This document shows positions 43,079-55,920 of a stretch of 64,000 nucleotides of DNA, in pieces (position 1 is the stretch's first letter; each line of letters opens with the position of its first letter). The notes beneath the pieces are model-generated. The model saw only the letters and a program-made list of their open reading frames with translations, did no database searches and was not told the origin of the DNA. Both the position numbers and the translations under genes were made by a program. Origin of the DNA: Anagrus nilaparvatae (taxonomy: Eukaryota > Arthropoda > Insecta > Hymenoptera > Mymaridae); the NCBI GenBank assembly GCA_022575985.1, contig JAKSXM010000231.1, positions 1,366,501-1,430,500 on the forward strand, read 5' to 3'.

Positions 43079-43266
43079 AGAAATAAAAACACTTTTATTT
43101 GAAATTAATATATTTTTCAATTTATTTAAATCCCTTAATTTTTTTTTCATACAAAAGTTATACATATTTTATTTTTTTTTAGAAAACTCTTTTATTATTA
43201 TTATTATTATTATTATATCAGGTTACATTTTTTTTTTTAAAAAGCATTAAAAAAATATATATATAT

Positions 43267-43972
43267 TTATAATCCATTTTGATGGAATCCAGCTAATAAT
43301 GGATGCAGAAAATTTGGCTGCTCAAGTATTTTTTTTTTGTATTCACGCATTTGATCGAGACAGAGAGCCGATACCTCTAAATCAATAATATTATTTTTCT
43401 GATACTTGTCTGATTGAATAATTTTGTTAAAAGCATCATGTTTATTATCATTGATATCAATAACATTCATAAATTCATTAAATTTATTTTTAATCTCCGT
43501 GGTATGGTTCTTGCATCTTTCGTATATCATGCTGGCTGCAGTGCTTACGAATAAAATATTAAAATACGTAGCTCCAAGAATTGTAACCCTCTGCTCGTTC
43601 TTTTCAAATGAAATTGCAAGTTGTTTTTTCACCTTCATAAATGTAATACGTATGTCAGAATCATTAAAATTTGAAATGTCAGGTTTTGGATTAGTCCCAA
43701 AAAAATAGTCCATAATTTTACGATTGGTTGTCAAATCATTCCAAGCATTTTCATCAAAAACAACCTCAAAACCTTTGGAGTTTCGAAGCACGATCTGGAC
43801 AACAGGCTCATCGGATATCAAAATGCCCACAATCAACTCACATGATGAGCTAACATCGTATGCTCTTCCCAAAAGTCTATAAACAAATAAATTTTTTTAT
43901 TTTTTAATAAACTAAAATAATTTTTTATAAACTACAAAATAATTTTTTTAATATTTACCTTAGGGGTTTCAT
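43267..43972 (-). CDS. Spliced Polinton right-end protein, unknown (207 residues)
   Basis: A 14-base first exon (43972-43959, ATG plus four codons' worth) joins across an 82-bp GT/AG intron to 43876-43267. The phase fits and removes the need for a non-ATG start. The N-terminal half is beta-rich ('CELIVGILISDEPVVQIVLR', 'GFEVVFDENAWNDL', 'ITFMKVKKQLAISF') and faintly recalls PC4-type single-strand DNA-binding coactivators. The second half is helical with 'VSALCLDQMREYKKKILEQP'. The family is uncertain. It is the rightmost gene, reading inward from the terminal repeat as the 145-residue ORF does on the left. An early regulatory or DNA-binding role would be plausible. Confidence 0.7.
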
Positions 43973-44186
43973 TTTTTATTATATTTTTTATTCAAATGTT
44001 TGTAAAAATAATAGTTTATATTTTAAATAAACTGTAAATAATTTTTCGTACACTCGATTGAAGCCGAGGACAAAAAAATAATGAAGAAGAAACGTTTGGC
44101 GTCTCGATTTTTATAAGAACTCTCCCCCAGTTTAGTATATTGGCTAAAGAATGGGGGGGTTAGTTGTCCAAACTTTTTGAAAAAGC

Positions 44187-44463
44187 ACACGTGCAGGAAT
44201 TTTAGCCAATGCGGGAGCAAAAAATGAGCCTTGCAAAACTGAAAATATACATGCGGGAGCAGAAATAAACACTAAATCTTTCAAATCCCGCTTACGTAGT
44301 ATTTCAATAGTAAAACTTACATATAAAAGCGGGTACAACTAAAAGATTATTGAACTCTTGATCTCAAACATAAAGTTAAAAAGTACACGTGCAGGAATTT
44401 TCCCGTATGCGGGAGCAAAACTTACAATGCTAAACATAGAACCATCTGGAAATTTGCACGTGC
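44187..44463. repeat. Subterminal repeats inside the Polinton right end
   Basis: ACACGTGCAGGAATTTT occurs at 44187-44203 and 44385-44401. GCGGGAGC occurs at 44211-44218, 44253-44260 and 44409-44416, then twice more inside the terminal repeat (44532-44539, 44572-44579). The left end has single related blocks (CCTGCACGTGTA at 24406-24417). Clustered short repeats next to the termini are candidate binding sites for integrase or the replication priming complex. Confidence 0.75.
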
Positions 44464-44604
44464 CGCTTAACCAGCAACTTCATAGCCATAACTTTATACA
44501 GATGCGGGTGCAGATACGTAAAAACTCCCATGCGGGAGCAGAATCCGTACCTGAGGCCAAAAAAACCCCATGCGGGAGCAAACCTCCCGCTTTTATATAC
44601 TACT
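44464..44604. repeat. Polinton right terminal inverted repeat
   Basis: Complement of 24160-24300 with about nine differences in 141 bp. Its outermost part reads TATATAAAAG on the - strand (44599-44590), pointing inward like the left copy. Confidence 0.95.
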
Positions 44605-44610
44605 AAGACC
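44605..44610. other. Polinton target-site duplication, right copy (AAGACC)
   Basis: Identical to 24154-24159. Together they fix the element borders to the base. Confidence 0.95.
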
Positions 44611-47600
44611 ATACCATAAATATGTATTTACTATTTACTAGGGAATTGCACGAGTTGGATCTGCCAGATTTGAACCCCATTTGGCAAATCGTTTTGACCT
44701 TGCAAGTCAATGAATGTAAATTAAAATCTGGCTCTTATATTATTTTACAAATTAAATAACAAGGAAAAAATATTTTCCATAAATTATCGAATTATTAAAA
44801 TATTAGTTTCTATTTACATATAAAATTTTTAGAGAAATAACCGAATGCCAATAATTATAATACAATATTAGATATTAATATCAATAAAACCTGAATAAAA
44901 CAATATTTACAGCAATATTCATCGCATCTAAATGTTATAAAACACACACTCACACATAATTACAAAATATATTAAATTTATTATGTACGCTATTAAAATA
45001 TAGACATGCATATAATAATAATCTGTAAATGATGTACATCACGAACGTAATATATTCGTAATTTTACATTTTTGGATTATATCGCTAATCGATATTCCCT
45101 TACAATCGAATAAACAAAAATGCATAAATAGAAATGTAATTATTGCATGTACAGCAGAATTTTCGAACGTGATTTTAAAAAATGTAACCTTTTTCTATTT
45201 ATTTTGTTGATTCATCGAAAAAAAAAGAAAAATTCTCAAACTTACATGCACCATTATTAGTGTTTAGAGAGAAAATGAAATTAAAATTATTAAAAAAGGT
45301 AAAGATAAGCAAGTAAAGAAAAAAATAAAAAAACGCAAATTGTAAGTTTCGTTGCATTGGATATAATAATTTCGATAAAAGCACGTAGGTAAGCATTTAT
45401 TCAAGAATATCTTATTTATTTTGGCAAAGAATCATGTACATAACCCATACAACCTTAAGAAAAAACTTTATATATATATATATTTACTTTTACTTATTTA
45501 TAAATCCTTGTCACGTCCGGTAGCTTTGACGTTTGTACGTTGAAAAAAAGCCTGCAATTTCGATTTTTTAAAGATTTGACTTATATATACCTAGGTTCAC
45601 TTTTTTTTAATATTCAGTATATGTAATAAGCTCATTTTCTAGATGCCAACCATATATAATTCATATTTTTCATCTTAGCCTCTAATAATGAATAATTCAG
45701 TCTAATATATTTTTTTTTATGGCTGCTGTGTGAAATAATATTCTTTATTTAATTTATGTTAGTAATTTTTGTTAATACGATAGTTTAAATTTTCATTGGC
45801 TATTGTGTCATGAGCTTCTTTTACACTATTTTATGTTTATTATATATTATTAATTATACGCTGGTTACTCTGTTTATATGGCTTGTTTGATAAAATGGAA
45901 GACTGTTTTTACTGCTTAATGGATGATATTAACATTTTTTCTTTTTAATCAACCAATAAAACAAGATGAGTTTAATGTTTCATCAGTTTCGAAAGTTAGG
46001 CCTTTGAAAAAAAGTGCAATTATCTCTATGAATTAACATTACCCATTGAAATACGTAAAATTTAAAACTCACGCATACATGAATAGAAATTTAGAATACG
46101 AGATAAATTTAGCCGCAAATCAACGGCTGTGCTTGACTGGCAATCAACGATACTGTCGATCAATCATTTGGTAATATATATAGTTACTAATTAAAAGTGG
46201 AATCCACACGAATAAACCGGCAATGAACACTTGACCGATCTTTTGCTGAGCATAAATAAATTTCTGTATCGAATAAATATAAATTTTTTTTAAAATTTTA
46301 TTATATTTTCAATTGTCACAGAAGTATTATCTGAAACATTTTGGTATTTTACAAAACTATTGGAAAACGTGTGTCGTTTGAATTTTATTAATAATAATTA
46401 AAATATTTCAAATAGTTTTTAGAAATTAATTGCTATTTAATATTTAATTATGATTATTTTGTAAGAGTTTGTAAAATTTGACATTACATAGTTTTAAAAC
46501 AGAGTTTATCAACAACCACGATGGATTTGTGCTATATTTTATCTTTTATCTTTTCTTTTTGATTTTGATTTTTAAATTATATTTTTTTTAAGAGCTGGAC
46601 TCCACATATTTTACATATTTTATTGCTAAACTAATATTTTTAGTTATTTTATTTTAATATTTTAGGTTTATTTTGCACGAAAGCTTTAGGTCAGCCCAGA
46701 TATAGGCATAAAAAAAATATATACAAAAAGTCATATTAGATCAAATGATAAGCCAATGTAACTACCTCGAACTGTGTCTACATTAAGTTCCCTGTTTTTA
46801 CTGTATACTCATTATTCTGCAAATATGTTGCAAAAATATCCTAAAGGTCAGTTTTTTTACAGTGACGAGTATGCAAGCCCATAACGATAAGGCTAATTTT
46901 TAAGCTCTGTACACAGCTTTTTCAACTGCGCAACGTACAATTGATTTTTATTTTAAGCCTTCTAAACCAGAAAAATTTTGATAAATGATACGTAATTTTA
47001 AAGACATTTATCTATAAACAGTTTGAGATTCAGCAACAAGTTAGGGATATTTTGAAACGTTAAGAGTAAACAAAAAAAACCTAGGCATCAAAATCAATTT
47101 ATTTAAAAAATCGAAAATTATTCAAAGAAAATTTATTTTAACTTTTTTTGTAAAAGATAAGGATGTCATTGGGTAGTTTACAATATTTGAAAATTAATAT
47201 TTACAAGAAAAAAAAATGATACTTAAAAATTTCATCTATTAATGGCAAAGTAATTTCAATATTAAAAGTATGAAAAAAAAGTCATTTCTAGTTTAATTTT
47301 TTTGCATTTGTACTGTTTCGCAAAGAACTTATGGGTATTTGCATTTTTTTAATTAAAAATTTGAAAAAATTAAAATTCATTAGTTTTCAAAGAAATTTAT
47401 TTAAAAAATAAAAGTTTATAAAAAAAAGTATGAAATACATAAAAATTTATTTTTTTTCGAAACGTATATCAACAGTGTGTAGATTTTTGGGTAAGTTCAG
47501 GTAGATGACGTTAGTTTCTTTATATACAAAGGTAGTTACCACAAAAAATTTAAGTAATTTATAAAATTCTAAGAAACAAAAAATGGTAATTTTTCTATAT

Positions 47601-50600
47601 TTCGCTGCGTAATGGTGAGACATTTTGTCTGAAACAATTAATTTTCTATTCAGCGTATTATAACAGGAGCTTTTATTTCCTAATATGATTCAAAATTTTT
47701 AAATGCATTTTGGATCTTTGAAAATAGTTAAAGATTAACAAAGTTAGATTAAAAGATAAAAAATTATTTTCAATAGAAAATAATTTTCTTATCTGTAAAC
47801 ACAAGCTTCATACATGCTGATAATATACCAAGTATAGGTAAATTATTGTCTTTCTCTGTCTCTCTCTTCTCTTTATCTGTCTCTAATACAATAATTTAAA
47901 GCAGGAAAAGATAATAATTGCCGCAGGGAAGAAAGTAATACATCATAGTCGAACCCTTTTGGTTAAAAGCAAAGTGATGCAAATTCCGGTTTTCCCATTT
48001 AATACTGAAATTAGGTCAGAAAAATTCTTTAGATTGCACTCTAATGTACAAGTTCGGATAAATAGCTTTATTATTAAGTGCTTAGATACACGCATAGAAT
48101 GTTACAGCATGTAGAAATTTCTTTAAAAAAAAAAAAAAAGGCAAAAGCTTTAAATATTGATTTTCTATCTCAAGTCCTTTCAAGTGCATCGAAGAAAACA
48201 GAAATTTAACTTGCAAAACTTTTTCTTTAATGTATGTATTACGGATACACACATAGCATTAGCGTATATATGAAAAAACGATAATACCAACGCTAATATC
48301 GAAAATGACATTTTAACCGCTTTCTCACGATCATATTTTTTTCGCATTAGTTTTTTTTTCTTCTTCCAAGGAACATCGTAATTCGTGTTAGTTTTCTTCT
48401 CTACTTTTATTTTGTGGTACATTTGTCAAGGATGCTGCGATATCGATAAATCCAAACCAGAGCTCGGATTCTTTTTTTATCTGAAAAGCCCACTTAAGAA
48501 TTCGCGAGATTGAATTTATATTTAAAAAAAACTAATGTAATTCTCTTTAGCATTGGAAAATAATTTGTCATAAAAAAATGTCTTTGGAGAAGAATTCATT
48601 TAATTATATAGCGAAAATTTCAATATTCGTGTAGCTGACAGACTGTAGGTACATAAAATGCAGAGAGAGAGATAGTGTTCTTACACTCTAAAGGTGTTAA
48701 TTAATTTCTCATCCCAATATGCCACCACAGGCATTCGAGGCTTGTGACTTAACTTGTTCTGTCAGCCCTTGGTGTCCTCTCTCTTTATGTAGACACAAAA
48801 GGATATTAAACATACTAAGAGAGAAGAGCCTATATATTAATAGGAATTATGCAGCCACATATTGTCATGGATTTCTCGAGTTAAGATAATTATTGTCGTA
48901 ATACCGACTTTGCACCATAATCGATATAATTAAACTTTTAATTTATTCTTATCTTGTATATGCGTCTCTAAATGTAAATAATATACATGTTTATAACTGT
49001 TTTGTTACTAACGAAGCGAGAGTTGGAATAGAGTAAGAAGCAGATGAGATCCTTCTGTTTCTCTTAGCAATTAGAAACAGTCTATAGCAAAACAAGTTAT
49101 ATACAGAACTTGAAATTTGTTTCTTAGTAACTAAATTTTACTTCTATATCCTCGGCTGAATTTTGATGAGTCGTAAAATAGGACAAATATTAAAAGTTTT
49201 TTATTTTTTCAAAACAAGAATGAAAATCTGTTGGGAAGGAGTGTACTCTGTAATTTACCATGGAAGATCTATGGATTTATGCAAATACAAGCAGTTACTT
49301 TGTCCTCAACAGTCTCTATTGAATAATGCTTTGCTCTCGATATAGAACTTTGCTTGTATCACCAGAAACCCTCCCACTAAATATATTATGTACAATATCC
49401 TCGATTTTATTATGTGTCTTACCAAATATGGACATTATCTACTTGGATAAATTATAAAAAAATCTAAAAGACATTGATTAATTGTTTAAACTAAAGATGG
49501 ACCCATATAAGAAAGACATCATTTATCATAGTCTATTTCTTTCAGATATTTTTTCTTACCCTTAACTTTTTTATATAAATTATACTTTACCATGTAATTT
49601 AAAATGAATCCTCCCTTAGCTTTTTTTTCTATCACTTTCTCTCTATCTCTCCCTCTCTCTCTCTCTCTTTCTAAGTATACTCAACTTTTTAATGAATAAA
49701 CATAGTTTAATTACATTTGTACTGAATGAGTGCGTGTTGGTGTGCCTGTCGTTTTTCTCATAACTCAAGCTGAAATGACGTAGAATTGGTGTCAAAATTA
49801 ACACGACATTATTATAAATGTCTGAGTATTACAAATTATCAATGTGCAGTAAGCTCGATTTTTAACAAGCTATAGAAAATTATGTGAAAAATTTTTGAGG
49901 GCTTTTGTGTTAAATACGAAGGTAAAACTTGAAAAGCTTACAAAATACCAAATTTTATCGAAAAAAATTAATAAACAAGTTTGTCGAATTAGCTAAAGAA
50001 GCTTCAATCATATGTTAATAATCCCAATGAAGTTTTTGAGCTCTTATACCAACTGCCAATAGAATTTCAGACTATAAATAAAAAAAGCTGTTTCAGTGCG
50101 TAAAAGCAAGTTTACCACAAGTACTGCAGCAATCTTTTTACCTGTATTTCGAAAGCACATTGAAGCAAGAGGAAGGGGAGCTTTAAAAAAGCTCTTAGAA
50201 AGAATATTGAATTGACAGCCCCTTGAAGTAGGATTTCCTTTGATAAAAAATTAAAGATCCTTGGTGTACTTTATTTCTGCTTCTCGATAACAGTTTGAAT
50301 TATAAATTTTTACATTGTAATTATTTTTTTTTAATCTGTTGGGAAAATACAAGATTGTTCAATTATTCTAAAAATTAAAATGTTTTTCAAAGGATTAACG
50401 CGATGCAATGGAAAAACAAAAATTAACTCTTTTAAATTTTGTATGTTTTTCGAGTAAGTAAAAGTGCAACAACACAGATAAATATTAGCAACGCACTTGA
50501 TTCCATTTTTATTTTATGTTTAACACCGTTTTGTATTAAAAAAATAAAAACGAATATGCATTAAAACGTCAAAAAATCATGTTATTTATGTACTTTCTAC

Positions 50601-53600
50601 ACATAAAAGTTTTTTTTTTTTGTTGCAAAAAAAATGTAATTTTTAAAGAGAAATAAAAGATTAAATCATTTTTTATATATAAACACACGATTTAGTGAGA
50701 TGAAATTTATGTGACAAAAGCATATTAAAAAAAATAATAATTTTTTTACATCATAGGGAGATTTTGCATGAGAAGAAAAAAACATAAAAAAATGATGTTT
50801 AAAAAAAAAATTTTTTTACGAGTAAGTACTACAATGTAAAAATAAAAAAAAAATTTTATATTTAACTAATATAACTGAGAGTGTTGCTTGTAATATAAAA
50901 AAGTAGTTTTTTAATACTTAGCAGTATAAATTAAAGGTGTAAAAAAAAGAAATTTTTTCTCATTTATTGTAATATCAGCAATAATTTTTATACGAGAATA
51001 AGAAATGTAACGATTTATTTGATAAAAGTGATTTTAACGTTTATGTTACATAAATACATATTTTTTAAGCTTTTTGCCATTTTTTTTTTCTTTATATATA
51101 TTTTAGTACATAAAATAACTATAAAAAATGTCAAAGTATTTTTTATCGGATCTTGGCTTATAGTTCGAGTGACAAAATATTATATAAAAGGTATAAATTT
51201 TTTTACACACTTTAAGCTTTTTATCGATTTTTTTTCTTTTTTTTAATTTACTGCTTTTAATTGTGCAGTTGGCAGGGATGAATTAGGTTTGAAGGCAGCT
51301 TCTACCTAATTTAATCATTAAAACTGAAGAGTTCAAATTGTAAAAAAATTGCATAGTATCATTTTTTAATTGGACTTTTTTTATCACCTTCTTAAAAGAA
51401 TTTGGTAAATTCAATAAAAAACTTGGTTCCCTCCCGCTCATTTTTACTTTTTTCTTTCTCAACGTGACTGTCTCTTTAAAAGCTCATTGTATGTAGAAAT
51501 TCTCCCTAAAGATATATTTTGCATTAACCCCTATTATCAACATATCTCGACCCCTCCGATGTTACAATTCCACGTTAATGCAGGATTCTTTTGAATAAGG
51601 AAACAGCAAATCAATAATAAAATTTCTCTGAGTTATCTTATCATTTTACAACTATCAAATAATCGGAAAGTCCAAGGGTTTTGTCAACTTACCAGGTAAA
51701 GCCGATACTTGTAGATAAAAAGCTATTAAAAGCTTTAAAAACTTTTTTAAAAAGAGTTTATGAATAAAGTAAGTAAATAAATAAAAAATAATATCTTTTG
51801 TATTATAAGTTTTGAAAAATGTACGTTAAATTACAAGGGTATTGTTTTTACACTTTTGAAACAATTTTACTTTATGAGAAGAATTTTAAAAATTTATTGC
51901 AACTTTTAAAGTTTCAGAGTTTTATTTAGAAAATACAAAAGAGAAAGATTCTTTTAATTTTACTTTTTGATATATTCGATATTTACAAATTAGCTGGCTT
52001 GGTGATTACTACACTGTAAGAAATTTACCATTCGAGCCCTGAATTTTTCACAGTGTATTTAAAGTAAATTTTATTGACAACTTGTCTTTTAAACTGACAT
52101 CAATAATTTTAATTATGGAATAGTTTTACTTTCAATCACTCGACAATCCAATAAATTCTTTCGCGAGTTTTTTCTTACGTATCAAAGTGCTTAATCTGAC
52201 AAATTTTTATTAAAAAATTAATAAAATCCTTGTTCTTTCAGTCATAACTTTTGAAATTAAAATCCTGCTATTCGCAGTAATCAAAGTCTCGATAAAAACG
52301 CTTTTTTATATTTTCAGCAAGCATAAAACTGAGCATAAACGATTATAAATCCATAATAATAACAATAATAATAAAGACTTTTAAGGTTGAAAAAAAAAAT
52401 ATTTTCTTTTATTTTATAACATTAATAAATTCATATTGGAAAATTTACAAGGCATTTGGGTTTTAGATAAGAGAATCATGAAATTTTCCGGTTCATATAT
52501 ATAGATGTAAAAAAATATAAAAGTAAGCGCCTTGTGCCGCGATTTTCGCCCCCAGGAGCATCAATACTGTACCATAGAGCTTGCTAATGCTATAACATTT
52601 TTTTTTATAAGATGACGACGTAACACTCTCGCACACATTGGAATATATGTGCGTCTCGTGCCCCACGTTCAACCTTACTAGAGCTTTAGCTTTTTAAATT
52701 CCGCGGGGAATTTTATACTCTCTCTCTGTACCGGGAAAAGTAAAATAAAAAAAATAAAAGACATCTTCTTAACGTATATTTTTTTTACCTACACCACCAG
52801 ACCGCTATGAAAACTTCGTTATATGACCAACGTTTTACTCTTTTTTTTTCATATATATATATAATTTTCATTTCTTTTATTTTTTTTACGCGCTGCAAAA
52901 AAAACAAGAGTTACATATACAAAATGACCTTTTTGCTATACTCTTTCGTTTAAAAAAAAATTTATATGGGCGGATCTGAAAAATTTTTTTCGAAAAATGT
53001 TTTATACTGGCAAGATTATTGGAGTTTTCTTCGAATAATTGAGATTTATCGAGTCAGAAACATCATAAAATAATATAAATTTGAAAACCCTAATAAAGTA
53101 AACCAAGTCAATAACTGTAAATCAAAAAACCATATAAAAATATTTGGGAAAGAATGTTGCGCATCTTAAAATCTTTTACTTTAATGATCATCAGATTCGC
53201 ATTCGTTAAAGAGTTAGATTAGTCGGGAAATTTAAAATTCCCATTCTTCGAAGTTACGACATAAATAAACGATGTTTATGGGTGAAATTCGCTGATCTCG
53301 AGGCTTAGATTTATGTTAAATTTTGTTTATTTTAGAATGAACTCAACTTTTATTGCAAACATTTTTATTGTTATGCACATCATGCAGAACCGAGTAAATT
53401 TTTTTGAAAAACTCAACTATAGTAAAATTTAGTGGATCCGTCAATATAGAAACGTATGTAAGTAAGAAAAAGAAAACTTTTTTATTTTCACTTTCATTTT
53501 TTATTTGACTTTTTTTATATTACCTTTTATTTCTAACAATTTAGCTTCTATAAGGTTTTTTCATTTATACTCAACGGCTTCGAAATACATTATAAATGAC

Positions 53601-54000
53601 TATATTTAAGGACAGAATTTTCGAGCATTAAAAAAGCTGAAAATATAATGAATAATTGTATTAGTTGTATGACAAGTGCATCTAAATTCCATTCAATCAT
53701 CGTATGTCAATTTGATATAAGGATGTATGCGTACAAATGTTCGATATGGCCATGTACCATAATAAGCTTTCTGTTATCAAACCCTCTCTCTTTCACCCTC
53801 TTCACGTCGATTCTAATAATAAAGCCTGTATATGCATATTTTACTTATATATTTTGAACAATCGAACGTATAAATTTTCGACTAAAATGCTTTATGTATA
53901 CGTTTATTTCTCTGTGCAGCCCTTTCTAAGGGCTTTGGCAAATTGATGAAATTAGTCGACCCTAAACATTCTTCCTTTAAAAGCATATATATATACCTAT
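44611..54000. other. About 9.4 kb of AT-rich DNA without a supported gene
   Basis: No frame here has a domain, signal peptide or splice-consistent extension. The few open frames of 60-80 codons (45199-45396 -, 48180-48422 -, 49163-49345 +, 51019-51246 +, 53648-53857 +) have ordinary AT-rich composition. Short (CT)n runs lie at about 47850-47880 and 49635-49670. In contrast to the left flank, I see no foldback elements or dispersed repeats. The region could be a large intron, a long 3' untranslated region or unique intergenic DNA. Confidence 0.45.
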
Positions 54001-55559
54001 TCGATCTATTTTCATGATTGTCCATTATTTTATTATCAAGTACATGGTTTTTATCTATAAATAATTATAATGCAGTTTATTCTAATGCAATTTACATCAA
54101 GAGGTTGGATGAAAGGGACACTCTAAAGGGTACTGATTCATGGTATTAATATTTTATATCAACTTGAAAAATAATTATTCATTTAAGTTTCAATGTTTAG
54201 TATGAATTTTTATTTTTTCTGATTATTATTTTAAAATTTATTTAGCTTCTTGTAAAAAACAAATTTTTAATTTAAGTTAACAAATTCAGTAAAATTAAAA
54301 TTCTTAATTGGCAAGAAAAGAAAAGAAAAATCAATGCTATTTGGAAGATATCTACATTTTTTTAATCCAGTTGATGAATAAAAATTCTAAATAAAGTGAT
54401 TTCAACATTTTTTTAAATTATGGTCTTAGCTTGTCATTTTTACTGGCAAAAAATTAATTTTTTAACTTTTTAAACTGTATTAAGTATCCCAACTACTGTT
54501 TTTAACTGAATACAAAAAAAGTATTAAAATTATATTAATTAGATTTTTTTCAAAGGACTTATGCAAGAAGCAATTTTATATGTTGTTCTCAGTATAGATG
54601 CCTCGTTTTCAAATATTAACAACTGGATAATAATTTTCTCGCAAGTGAAATGATCTTTCAAGAATATATAAGGACCTATCTTTCTAAATTTAAAATTCAA
54701 ACTTATTTACATTTTTTAATATGTTATTATGTTATTTGAACTTAAGTGTTGTATATAATTAACGTTTCGAAGTTGGACGTACTTTAAAAGTTCTATCTAC
54801 GTATTTATTTATATGTTTGAAAAAAGAAACTTATATTAAATATTGTTTTAAACTTCAATTTTACTTGTTCTTTTGTGATCTTACTGGTTAGCTTGCATAT
54901 ATGTTTTTTAAAAATAGTTTCAAATTATGTATTCCATGCAAAAGTTACAAAATCAACAATAGGATCGTACAAAAAATAAGAGGACTTTTTCTAATAAAAA
55001 ATCAATATTTTTCAAAAAAATGTTTATGTGAGCAGCAATTTTGTATTCGGTTCTCATTAGTTGTTTCGTTGTCACAATTAACAACTAAATTTATTTTTTT
55101 TAAATTATCTATGGGTATAAATATTTTCTCGCAAGTGAAATCATCTTTCAAGAATATATAAGGACCTACCTTTTCGAAGCTAAATTTCAAACTTATTTAA
55201 ATTTATTAATATGTTATATTATTTGAACTTAAGTATTGTATATAATTAACGTTTCGAAGTTCGTCGTACTCTAAAGGTAAATTTTTATTATTTGAAAAAA
55301 GAAACATATATATGTTTCAATATTGTTTTTTAGTTGCTTTTTTTGGTACTACTTTATGAATCGAATAGTACTCTGAACAAGATTTTAAAATAAATAGTTT
55401 CAAATTATTAATTCAACTGATGTAATGATAAAATAGTGTCTCATAATTTTGCGAGGTGCACTTAAATTTTAGATATTTAAAACATTTAAATTCTAAAATT
55501 ATACTTCCGATATTTCAAGACCTAATTTTTATTATTTTTAAATATTACTTATAAAACTA

Positions 55560-55920
55560 GCTTCAACAATTATAAAAAAAAAAAACGAGAAAACGAACAA
55601 AAAACGATAATTTTGAAAAACTAGTATTTTCATGGGGAAAAAATAGGAACCGTAGTTATGGTCAAAAGGAAAAAATAATAGAGTTTTTTGCATTTTTTGA
55701 TGGCAAAAATTTTGAATGTTAAAATTTAAAAAATTTAAATATCACATTCGAGATATCAATAAAAAAGATATTTCTAGATACATACACAAACACACACACA
55801 CGCACATACAGAATTTTTTTAAAAACTGGTTTTTTAACTTCCTGAGGTCTCAAAACGTGCTTAAATATAAAAAAAACAAAGTTTTATCTATCCTTTGTAT
55901 GAGGAACCAAAATTTTGTAT
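55560..55920. repeat. Truncated inverted copy of the 5711-7187 repeat family
   Basis: It contains ACACAAACACACACACACGC, then AAAACTGGTTTTTTAACTTC, CTGAGGTCTCAAAACGTGCT and GAGGAACC. These match the complement of 6000-6085 and 62440-62545. The 68-codon frame at 55716-55922 is part of the repeat. Confidence 0.75.

Larger units (their letters stand above)
24160..44604. mobile_element. Complete Polinton/Maverick (adintovirus-like) element, 20,445 bp
   Basis: Bounded by 141-bp inverted repeats and a 6-bp target duplication, it encodes protein-primed PolB, integrase with chromodomain, packaging ATPase, adenovirus-type protease, major and minor capsid proteins and a PLA2 protein. This is the full set for a self-synthesising, capsid-encoding element. 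In this class the integrase inserts a linear DNA copy made by the protein-primed polymerase, and the capsid genes imply a virion stage. The terminal repeats differ at about 9 of 141 positions, yet almost all frames are open. Interruptions are limited to three homopolymer sites. Gene order from the left is accessory genes, polB, integrase, coiled coil, DUF8207-like, ATPase, then the capsid block. Confidence 0.97.

Noticed and set aside
26338..43216. Regular spaced repeats that might suggest a CRISPR array
   Set aside because: They are AAT/ATT trinucleotide microsatellites and poly-C runs without spacers, in a eukaryotic context.
54901..55190. Overlapping 86- and 62-codon frames
   Set aside because: They fall in the reduplicated 54540-55430 repeat and are not preserved in the copies at 57300 or 60100.
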